Shown piece after piece: positions 1 to 6,018 of a DNA stretch of 13,974 nt. The DNA lies in assembly GCA_900552245.1 (NCBI GenBank), contig URYY01000049.1, positions 1 to 13,974 on the forward strand. The letters run 5' to 3'. The DNA is from an uncultured Opitutales bacterium. Lineage in GTDB: Bacteria > Verrucomicrobiota > Verrucomicrobiia > Opitutales > Intestinicryptomonadaceae. Position numbers and translations under genes: made by a program. The notes beneath the pieces are model-generated. The model was not told the origin of the DNA and made no database searches. It saw only the letters and a list, made by a program, of their open reading frames with translations. Positions within the stretch are counted from its first letter, which is position 1. Each line of letters begins with the position of its first letter.

Positions 1-269
1 ATCGTATATCCTGTGATGGCTTAGGTCGGCTATCGTCGTCGCAAACTTGTAGCCCTTGTGGATTGTGTGTTCGTCTATGCCTATGATTGTCGGACAATCG
101 TAATTGAGCTTTTCTTTTACTAGAGCCTTTAAATATCTCGCAAATTATCCGCTCCACCGAGATTTGCGAGACTCCCAAGCGCTTTGCTATGCGCTTATTG
201 CTGAGGCAGTCAAGGCACTTCAGAGTTCCGCACCAATTATACACCGCAATAGCAAATACCCACTGCCAT
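1..269 (-). pseudogene. ISL3-family transposase remnant, frameshifted and cut by the window edge
   Basis: Read on the minus strand, positions 1-120 translate to a stretch containing KEKLNYDCPTIIGIDEHTIH and then KGYKFATTIADLSHHRIYD. This matches the start of the DDE catalytic domain of ISL3 (IS204/IS1001/IS1165) transposases, with the first catalytic Asp in IGIDEH. Just upstream, in another frame, positions about 150-240 encode a helix-turn-helix segment (NKRIAKRLGVSQISVER), as expected before the catalytic domain in this family. The two parts join only if the frame changes near positions 140-148, where the downstream frame has a stop (TAA). An ATG at 269-267 is in a third frame and soon meets a stop. 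The N-terminal zinc-finger region usual for ISL3 is not recognisable. I read this as a decayed element. The rest lies beyond position 1, so neither inverted repeats nor full length can be judged. Confidence 0.68.
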
Positions 270-364
270 TATTTATTTTTATGATTCTATTTTCGACTAG
301 CCTCCTTTTAGCGCTCAAAAGACTGTGGTACAGGGCAAGCTTATATTAAAAGTATTCCCCCCCT

Positions 365-390
365 CAAAAAAATGCTCTAAGGGATTTTTG
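365..390 (-). terminator. weak candidate terminator after the DUF805 gene
   Basis: On the minus strand, about 20 bases after the stop of the zinc-ribbon gene, AAAAAT and ATTTTT can pair around a ten-base loop, and the right arm belongs to a run of seven T. The stem is purely A-T, so termination strength is doubtful. A C7 homopolymer (357-363) lies next to it. Confidence 0.25.
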
Positions 391-411
391 CATAAACAGG
401 CCTAAATGTAA

Positions 412-852
412 TCAATAATCCGGGTATCCATACTTATTTTCAGTCTTTGAACCAGGCAGAAATATCCATGCAAGCCCTGCTATAGTTCCTATCAATGGGA
501 TTGCATTAAGTAAGATATACCAAGCGGAAAGATTGAGATCGTGAATACGTTTTATATTCCCCACCAATCCAATTACAAAAGCTAAAATAAATAGCAAAAT
601 TGCAATAATCGCCCCCACTTCAGAAATTTTAACTAATGCCCCGCCTATAAAACAAATAATTATACATGGCAGCAAATATTTTAGAAAATAGTTTAAACGA
701 CCAACACGCCCACTTATGGAAAAATAACCGGGGCTAGAAATATTATGCAATCGATTATTTTCCGCTGAAGCAATCTCGATCAATTCGGATCCGCAGTTAT
801 CACAGTATCTGGCATTATTATCAACTTCTTTCCCACATTTGTTGCAGTACAT
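412..852 (-). CDS. Zinc-ribbon plus DUF805 inner-membrane protein
   Basis: A 146-residue protein of unknown biochemical role. Residues 1-22 form a zinc ribbon with paired cysteines C3-x2-C6 and C17-x2-C20 (MYCNKCGKEVD...YCDNCG). After a short linker, residues from about 45 to the end match DUF805, a small integral-membrane family: the entry motif SGRVGRLNYF, about three to four hydrophobic segments, the loop motif KRIHDLNLSAWY, and a polar tail after FLPG. The frame is open to 900, but I choose the ATG at 852 because AGGAG lies nine bases upstream of it and because the zinc ribbon then starts at residue 1, as is usual for such proteins. The extra 16 residues of the longer form are polar and unlike the family. 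It appears monocistronic. Ribbon-DUF805 fusions are known, but I infer no substrate or partner. Confidence 0.85.
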   Translation of the reverse strand: MYCNKCGKEVDNNARYCDNCGSELIEIASAENNRLHNISSPGYFSISGRVGRLNYFLKYLLPCIIICFIGGALVKISEVGAIIAILLFILAFVIGLVGNIKRIHDLNLSAWYILLNAIPLIGTIAGLAWIFLPGSKTENKYGYPDY

Positions 853-861
853 ATGCTTACT

Positions 862-866
862 CTCCT
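862..866 (-). promoter_or_regulatory. Shine-Dalgarno site deciding the DUF805 start
   Basis: AGGAG on the minus strand, nine bases before the ATG at 852. It favours this start over the upstream in-frame ATG at 900. It is one of only two clear Shine-Dalgarno sequences in the window. Confidence 0.7.
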
Positions 867-1257
867 TTTTAGTCTCCGATTTTGATAAGAAAAAATTCAC
901 ATTAAACTTTGGATGTGTTTATATATAAAATCTACACATATTCAAGAAAAAAGTTTTCCGCATTATAATTTTTAACTTTAGATATTTTGCGACATTGCTA
1001 AGTACTAAAATTTAACTTCCCAACTTGTGTATGTTAACTAACAGGTTTGCTAAACTAAGTTAGATAGGGTCAATAATTCTCTTAGATAGTATAGCAACAT
1101 CGGGATTTGCTAGTTGAATTCGGCAGTCTTATCACAATTTTTGATTACAAAAACTCAATTGCCTATCACAGTTAGCGGTGAAATTTTCTTTACTTGCAAA
1201 ACTTTCCAAAGAAAGTCTTTGCCATCAAAAGCCGTATCTCTAGAATGAACACCCAAT
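867..1257. other. Gene-free AT-rich intergenic region between divergent genes
   Basis: No convincing coding frame or RNA gene is seen. The left end holds the minus-strand promoter candidate. Toward the plus-strand methyltransferase gene there is an octamer TTAGATAG at 1060-1067 and again at 1082-1089 (start-to-start 22 bp, about two helical turns), a repeated TATCACA at 1130-1136 and 1164-1170, and a perfect inverted repeat ACTTTC-CAAA-GAAAGT at 1201-1216. TTGATT (1141-1146) and TATCAC (1164-1169) with 17 bases between could be a weak promoter. None of these is tied to a known regulator. Confidence 0.5.
918..945 (-). promoter_or_regulatory. Candidate sigma70-type promoter for the DUF805 gene
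   Basis: Minus-strand TTGAAT (945-940) and TATAAA (923-918) are separated by 16 bases. They match the -35 and -10 consensus at four and five of six positions. Transcription would start near 911, giving a leader of about 58 bases. The region is AT-rich, so chance matches are likely. Confidence 0.33.
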
Positions 1258-2250
1258 ATGCGAAAACTTCTAAAAGAAGCCCTCCAAGCCAAGACAAAAA
1301 AGGCTATGCCAATTTTGTTTTACCCGGCTAAGCAACTAATTGCTAAGAGCGTAAAAGAACTCATTTTAAGCCCGATATACCAGGCTGAAGCAATGAGATT
1401 AGTTTCAGAAAGGGTGGATTCAATGGCCTCGATTGCCCCTATGGATCTGTCGCTTGAGGCGGAGGCATTTGGCTTAAAAATTGAATTTTCGGCAGACAGA
1501 GCCCCGCGCGCCATAGGGCAACTAATAAACTCAAAGGAAGATGCCAAAGCTCTAAAAATTCCCACTCCTACAAGAGGCAGAATCGGCCTGTGCATAAATG
1601 CAATAGAACGGGCGGCAAAATTAATTGAGCATAAACCCATAATAGCAAATCTGAGCGGGCCTCTATCGGTTGCGGGGCAATTGATTGACCTTAGAAAAAT
1701 CTTGCAAACCGGTCAGCGCGACACTCTCTGTGTAACATTGGAAAAAGTAACTGAGTTTTTAATAAATTGCGCAACTAGATACAAAGGCTCTGGTGCCTCC
1801 GCTCTAATAATAGCAGAGCCATTTGCCGGCATTTTTAGCCCCGAGATAAATGCAAAATTTTCAGTTCCGTATGCAAGAAGAATAACCGAATCTGTGCGGG
1901 ACAAAAATTTTGCAGTTATATACCACAATTGCGGGAATAACACTGTCTTTCAGATTGCCGATATACTGAAGATAAACGCCGATGCCTACCATTTTGGAAA
2001 CGCCATAGACATAGTTGAAATGCTAAACGTAGTTGGCGCCGATACAATTGTTATGGGCAATCTGGATCCGCTTGAGATATTCTGCAACAAGTCGCCGGAG
2101 TCAAGCTACTCCGAAACTCTCGATTTGCTAAAGCGCACTGCCAAATACCCGAATTTTATAATATCCTCGGGCTGCGACATACCTGCACATGCAAAGTGGG
2201 AAAATATAGATGCATTCTTTAGTTGCGTCGCAAAATTTTACAAGCAATAG
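1258..2250 (+). CDS. UroD/MtaA-family methyltransferase-like protein
   Basis: A 330-residue cytoplasmic protein with the fold signature of the uroporphyrinogen decarboxylase superfamily, closer to the MtaA/MtbA/CmuA methylcobamide:thiol methyltransferase branch than to HemE. It carries the zinc-ligand pattern of that branch: H223-x-C225 in YHNCGN and a distal cysteine C306 in SSGCDIP. Other family hallmarks are NLSGPLSVAG (131-140), AEPFAGIFSP (186-195) and MGNLDPLEIF (266-275). HemE-type catalytic motifs are not evident and the H-x-C pattern argues against decarboxylation. Members move methyl groups between a corrinoid protein and a thiol or another acceptor, but many gut homologues have no known substrate. 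No corrinoid protein, activase or substrate-specific methyltransferase gene is nearby, so the partner must be elsewhere or the role differs. The ATG has no Shine-Dalgarno sequence; no better upstream in-frame start was seen. Confidence 0.8.
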   Translation: MRKLLKEALQAKTKKAMPILFYPAKQLIAKSVKELILSPIYQAEAMRLVSERVDSMASIAPMDLSLEAEAFGLKIEFSADRAPRAIGQLINSKEDAKALKIPTPTRGRIGLCINAIERAAKLIEHKPIIANLSGPLSVAGQLIDLRKILQTGQRDTLCVTLEKVTEFLINCATRYKGSGASALIIAEPFAGIFSPEINAKFSVPYARRITESVRDKNFAVIYHNCGNNTVFQIADILKINADAYHFGNAIDIVEMLNVVGADTIVMGNLDPLEIFCNKSPESSYSETLDLLKRTAKYPNFIISSGCDIPAHAKWENIDAFFSCVAKFYKQ

Positions 2251-2328
2251 GTAAAACTTTAGCGCATCTATTGCGGTGGCGAATTTAAGATGGGCACTTG
2301 CAAGACACGCTACCCAGCTAAGTAGCGC

Positions 2329-2358
2329 AAAAAAAGGGGCTTTCTTTTGAAAGCCCCT
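2329..2358 (-). terminator. Rho-independent terminator of the repeat surface-protein gene
   Basis: A perfect 10-bp stem, AGGGGCTTTC (2335-2344) with GAAAGCCCCT (2349-2358), closes a four-base loop. On the minus strand it is followed directly by seven T, and it lies 14 bases past the stop codon at 2373. On the plus strand it is followed only by A-rich sequence, so it serves mainly the minus-strand gene. A second small hairpin, CGCTAC/GTAGCG (2308-2327), lies just beyond. Confidence 0.9.
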
Positions 2359-2372
2359 AAAATTTAAAGAAA

Positions 2373-5015
2373 CTAAGCCCGCCTGCGGTAAGCTGCAAAG
2401 GCAAGCGCAAGTGCTCCCGCGATTGCCGCCCATGTTGCGGGTTCCGGAACTGCTGCACCGATGTTTATACTTCCGGAATTGTAGTCGGCAATAAATGTGT
2501 CGCCATCGGCATTTGTAACGGTAAACTTGCTGTCTGAAGAGAGGGCGCTTTCCACAATAGTTGCGCTATCGCCAAAGACAACGGCAAGGTCAAAATCCAA
2601 GTTGCCGCCGCTTGTAAAGTCTTTGCCAAATACTATGTTAAGTTCGCTAAAATCAGTTCCCTCCGCAAGAGAAACGCTAGCATCGCTTGCAACGGAAAAG
2701 ATAACAACTTCAAACGCGTTCGCAAAAGATACGCTCGAAGCCGAATTTTCTATGGTGAGAGCCTGGAAGCCGGATATGTTAGCATTAAAACTTCCCACAA
2801 AAGCAGTGTCGTCGCTACCGAAAGACACTACGCTGCCGCCCTCCACGGACGAACCGTTTGCGCCGCTTCCATACACTGTTCCGCTAAAGTTTAACTTTGA
2901 GGCATCACCCACAAATGTCACATCGGCAGAGCCCTTAACATCTGAACCTGCGCCGTAACCGCCGGCGTATATGTCGCCAGCTATGCTTGCATCTGAAATT
3001 ACTAGCGATACATCGCCGGCAACAGTAGAAGTGCCCGTCGAATCCTTTGAGTATCCGCCGCCGTAAACATTGCTCGTAACAGTTGCGCCGTTTGATATCT
3101 CAAGGCTTACAGAGCCCTTGACGTCTGCTTTTGCAGCGCCCTGAACTATGGATGCGCCCACCACTATTCCGTCTCCGCCAAAGTCGTTTGTCACAGTTCC
3201 ACCGTTTATTTTAACACTTATATTCCCGTCTATGACATCGCTTGCCGAGGCATTCTCGGCATATACCCAGCTGCCGCCGTAAACTTGGCTTACCTCGCCG
3301 GAATTCAACACTACGGAAACATCGCCGTTTACTGCAGTTGAACCGCTTTGATATACATAGTTGCCGCCATTTACAGTCCAGATTTTACCGCCGTTTACGG
3401 TAACGTAGCTGCCGCCGTTTATCGTAGCCTGAGCATTGTCACCGACAGAACCGCCGCCGAATACGGACAAGGGAGCTCCCCCATCTATCTGGACATTCGT
3501 AGCCCCATCAATTACAGAGCTACTACCCGCACCGCTGGCCCAGCCACCGCCATACACAGCGGCTTGTTGCACATCATTATCAAAAACTGTGTTTGCTCCA
3601 ATATGCACATTCGTGCCGCCCAAAATTTTTTCGCTTGCGCCATTCTCAGCCCAGCCTGCGCCGTAAACCGTATTCACGGTGGCATTGTTTACATTTACAA
3701 ATGTAGAGCCCTTTATCTCGGAGTTGCCGTTTGAGCCGCCCATCACGTAATACACGCTGGAATTGCCATCTACTGAGATGTGTGTGCTGCCATTTACAAC
3801 AGAGCCGGCATTGCCGCCGCCCCAAGCCTCTTGCAGGGAGACTCCGCCGGAAATATTTACATTGGTATCGTTTAAAACTGTCGCATTCGCGCCCGTTCCA
3901 CCGCCGTAAACACTGCCATTTATCACACCGCCGGAGATGTTGACAAGCGTAGAGCCCGTCGAACCTGCGCCCTCACTGCCGCCATAGATATTTCCATTTA
4001 CGGTGCCGCCTGTGACTTCTACATTTGCAAGATTCTCAACGTCAGAGTAATAGCCGCCGCCAACTACGTAGCTGCCAACTTCGCCGCCCGAAATTGTAAC
4101 TTTTGCAGAATCTACCGAGACTTTTCCGGCAGAGCCCTCTAAGTCCCAATTTGCACCGCCTCCGTAAACATACTTGGCGTATCCCGACTTAAGCTGAACG
4201 TCGGTCCCTCCCGTAACGATAGCGTTTGATGCTCCTTCAGCTTCGCCGCCGCCGAGAACCGAACCGCCAATAGTACCGCCGTCTATAATTACCTGAGTTC
4301 CGCCTTCAACGGAAGTTGTACCGCCGCCCCAAGCTCCGCCGGCTCCCAAAAGATTCCATATAACGCTCGCGCCGGAATTTACCTCTACATAAGTTCCACC
4401 CAAGGTTTCAGACTTTGAATTTGCCCCAAGAGCCCAACCAGCTCCATAAGCACCAGAATCGACTGTACCGCCGTTTAGAATTAGAGATGATTGACCGTGA
4501 ACTTTTGAGGTTGCATTCACACCCTCATCTTGAGAAGCCGAACCACCTGCGGCATAATAGGTGTATCCACCATCAATAACGACTTTGGAAGAACCCCAAA
4601 CATCAGATGAAGCGCTCAAGCCGTCCGTCGCATAAGCAAAGCCCCCGCCAAGTATTACCGCATCGTATGGAGAGGTATTTGGATCTTTGTACGAGACATT
4701 ACCCGAAGTCATGACAACGGACGAATCGCCGCTAATAGTAGCAGCCGCGCCGTTTTTCGCGTAAGAGCCACCCATCGCGATTCCATGGACTGTGCCGCCC
4801 GAAATTGTGAGAGAAGAAGAATCCAAAACAGAACTTTCGCCCTGCCCAGAAACTTCAGCGCCACCTCCAGCGAGCCCGGCGCCTATTTCGGCTCCGCTTC
4901 CATCGACCTTAGAATCGACAACAGTTCCCTCCGCTAAATTGAGTGAGCCGCCGCCAAAATTATTTTCGGCAAACACCGCTCCGAATAGCAAAGATGATAC
5001 AGAAAGTACCGTCAA
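2373..5015 (-). CDS. PEP-CTERM-anchored beta-repeat surface protein
   Basis: An 880-residue exported protein made mostly of about 21 imperfect repeats of about 31 residues (residues about 68-723). Each has a strand-like segment such as VNISGG or VTISGG, then G-rich turns such as VYGGG or VVGGG, and a short linker such as GSTLV or GGTNV. This periodicity suggests a right-handed beta-helix or solenoid like those in adhesins and autotransporter passengers. The C-terminus (856-880) has the PEP-CTERM layout: VPEP, a hydrophobic helix, then RRRA. Such tails are handled by exosortase systems and hold proteins transiently at the membrane. No beta-barrel domain is present. The N-terminus is a hydrophobic signal (LSVSSLLFGAVFA-EN). 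The only usable in-frame start is the TTG at 5015; nearby ATGs are out of frame across an A6 tract. It is transcribed alone. A role in adhesion or envelope structure is inferred from architecture only. Confidence 0.83.
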   Translation of the reverse strand: MTVLSVSSLLFGAVFAENNFGGGSLNLAEGTVVDSKVDGSGAEIGAGLAGGGAEVSGQGESSVLDSSSLTISGGTVHGIAMGGSYAKNGAAATISGDSSVVMTSGNVSYKDPNTSPYDAVILGGGFAYATDGLSASSDVWGSSKVVIDGGYTYYAAGGSASQDEGVNATSKVHGQSSLILNGGTVDSGAYGAGWALGANSKSETLGGTYVEVNSGASVIWNLLGAGGAWGGGTTSVEGGTQVIIDGGTIGGSVLGGGEAEGASNAIVTGGTDVQLKSGYAKYVYGGGANWDLEGSAGKVSVDSAKVTISGGEVGSYVVGGGYYSDVENLANVEVTGGTVNGNIYGGSEGAGSTGSTLVNISGGVINGSVYGGGTGANATVLNDTNVNISGGVSLQEAWGGGNAGSVVNGSTHISVDGNSSVYYVMGGSNGNSEIKGSTFVNVNNATVNTVYGAGWAENGASEKILGGTNVHIGANTVFDNDVQQAAVYGGGWASGAGSSSVIDGATNVQIDGGAPLSVFGGGSVGDNAQATINGGSYVTVNGGKIWTVNGGNYVYQSGSTAVNGDVSVVLNSGEVSQVYGGSWVYAENASASDVIDGNISVKINGGTVTNDFGGDGIVVGASIVQGAAKADVKGSVSLEISNGATVTSNVYGGGYSKDSTGTSTVAGDVSLVISDASIAGDIYAGGYGAGSDVKGSADVTFVGDASKLNFSGTVYGSGANGSSVEGGSVVSFGSDDTAFVGSFNANISGFQALTIENSASSVSFANAFEVVIFSVASDASVSLAEGTDFSELNIVFGKDFTSGGNLDFDLAVVFGDSATIVESALSSDSKFTVTNADGDTFIADYNSGSINIGAAVPEPATWAAIAGALALAFAAYRRRA

Positions 5016-5159
5016 TTTTTTGCATTCATAAATTTTAGTTTTTTAAGGCTTACAATTGTTTGTCGCAATTTTTTTAAATCAAGGTCTTTTACGCATTTGT
5101 TCCAAAATTTAAGACTAAACCTACAGATTGAAAAGCTCTGAGCGAAAATTTGTGCAAAT

Positions 5160-5183
5160 ATTGCCTCTAGCAAGAGAGGTAAT
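5160..5183. repeat. Inverted repeat between divergent genes
   Basis: ATTGCCTCT (5160-5168) and AGAGGTAAT (5175-5183) form a nine-base inverted repeat with one G-T pair around a six-base spacer. It lies about 145 bp upstream of the repeat-protein start and 74 bp upstream of the membrane-protein start. No T-run follows, so an operator is more likely than a terminator; the binding protein is unknown. Confidence 0.4.
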
Positions 5184-5256
5184 TTCCACCGAAGCAGTTT
5201 TCACCGCAAAAATCAACTTAGCGTACACTCTTATTTTACGATAAATAGACTTATTT

Positions 5257-5745
5257 ATGAGCGAAAATAATAACATTAGCAAAAGCGGAAAAATACTTTA
5301 TGCATTCTCTATATTTGCAATTTTTGCAGTTCTTATTGCAGCTGGGATAATCGCCTTTGCTATTTGCGACAAAACTCCCACTATTCAGCATATTGCAGAC
5401 GAGCATATAGACTCCCTAGCAAACGGCTTAATGACGTACGCCTCCATAAGCGTTGGCTTTATACTCACTGAATTTGCGCTGCTTATGACATTTGCAGACA
5501 ATCCGTTTTTTAAAAAATGGCATAAATCCGGAAAATTTCAGATCTGGCAGACTTTAAATTTGATTGCGCTTTTAAGCAGCGTGTCGGTCTTGGTTTCCTC
5601 AATAGTAATGCTGGGATGGGAGAGGCTGTTGTCGGTAGTTGTAGGCATCTTGGCAGTAAATGTAATTTCAATGCTCTTTGTATTTATACCTCTAATTGTA
5701 GCCACCACAAACATAATAAAAAATAAGGCCCTAAACCAGGAGTAA
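5257..5745 (+). CDS. Small four-helix membrane protein, function unknown
   Basis: A 162-residue protein that I do not recognise. It has four strongly hydrophobic segments at about residues 11-34, 60-82, 99-118 and 124-150. The first two are joined by a polar stretch rich in acidic residues and histidine (QHIADEHIDS). A basic loop between helices 2 and 3 (FFKKWHKSGK) suggests that loop faces the cytoplasm. There is no signal-peptidase site, lipobox or enzyme motif. It starts at an ATG with no Shine-Dalgarno sequence, is divergent from the repeat-protein gene, and stands 273 bp before the fucosidase start, with a possible promoter in between. It is therefore probably not part of the fucose operon. 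Confidence 0.72.
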   Translation: MSENNNISKSGKILYAFSIFAIFAVLIAAGIIAFAICDKTPTIQHIADEHIDSLANGLMTYASISVGFILTEFALLMTFADNPFFKKWHKSGKFQIWQTLNLIALLSSVSVLVSSIVMLGWERLLSVVVGILAVNVISMLFVFIPLIVATTNIIKNKALNQE

Positions 5746-5747
5746 AC

Positions 5748-5771
5748 TTTGCCATTTTAGCATATGGCGAA
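5748..5771 (+). terminator. Weak hairpin after the small membrane-protein gene
   Basis: TTTGCCAT and ATGGCGAA pair over eight bases with one G-T pair around an eight-base loop, starting two bases after the stop codon. No T-run follows, so it is at best a weak terminator. A wider inverted repeat, CTTTGCC (5747-5753) with GGCAAAG (5791-5797), overlaps it and is followed further on by a T6 run near 5808. Confidence 0.25.
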
Positions 5772-5810
5772 TGAATCAACTTAACTTCAGGCAAAGAATT
5801 AAAAGTATTT

Positions 5811-5840
5811 TTTACGTTAAAAAACTATTTTAGATATAAA
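5811..5840 (+). promoter_or_regulatory. Candidate promoter of the fucose operon
   Basis: TTTACG (5811-5816) and TATAAA (5835-5840) with 18 bases between resemble -35 and -10 elements (four and five of six matches). This would give a leader of roughly 170 bases before the fucosidase ATG, including the two overlapping hairpins at 5962-6008. The assignment is by consensus only, in an AT-rich region. Confidence 0.35.
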
Positions 5841-5961
5841 AAGCAATTATTCAGTTTAAAAGCTTTAGTCTTCTAACTGTCAAATAAAATTCTTGATTAG
5901 AAATTGCTTTATTCTCTTTACAGAAAAAAGCCAAGGCAATAAAGCTCAAGCGTTGTTTAAC

Positions 5962-6010
5962 AGAGGCGACATTTGCCACTTGCCTCTCAATTGCAACTCA
6001 AAATTGAGGT
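5962..6010 (+). promoter_or_regulatory. Two competing leader hairpins around the fucosidase ribosome binding site
   Basis: Hairpin A pairs AGAGGCGA (5962-5969) with TTGCCTCT (5980-5987), eight bases with one G-T pair. Hairpin B pairs CTCAATT (5986-5992) with AATTGAG (6002-6008), seven perfect pairs. They share bases 5986-5987, so both cannot form completely. Hairpin B holds most of the Shine-Dalgarno sequence GAGGT (6006-6010), which stands eight bases before the ATG at 6019. This layout could control translation. It matches no riboswitch class I recognise. Confidence 0.4.
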
Positions 6011-6018
6011 TTCGTTGT

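Noticed and set aside
104..349. Plus-strand open frame of 81 codons at the left edge
   Set aside because: It lies opposite the recognisable transposase remnant and shows no family resemblance or start signal.
853..900. Longer N-terminus of the DUF805 protein from the ATG at 900
   Set aside because: A clear AGGAG precedes the internal ATG at 852, and the added residues are not part of the zinc ribbon.
1258..2250. HemE uroporphyrinogen decarboxylase
   Set aside because: The H-x-C and distal Cys zinc pattern fits the methyltransferase branch, and no heme-biosynthesis genes are near.
2373..5015. Regularly spaced GCCGCC-type motifs that look like a repeat or CRISPR array
   Set aside because: The motif encodes Gly-Gly-Gly turns of the protein repeats. 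Spacing varies, no exact direct repeat of 20-40 bases recurs, and the frame stays open throughout.
2497..5031. Several plus-strand open frames (2497-2958, 3348-3734, 3436-3666, 3731-3943, 4792-5031) opposite the repeat protein
   Set aside because: They are antisense shadows of a GC-rich repetitive gene. Their translations are low-complexity (Pro/Ala/Thr or Arg/His rich) with no family resemblance, while the minus strand has one long frame with a signal peptide, repeats and sorting tail.
5893..6018. Longer fucosidase N-terminus starting at 5893
   Set aside because: It would use a TTG start without a ribosome binding site and would put 42 polar residues before an obvious signal peptide; the ATG at 6019 has GAGGT at a good distance.
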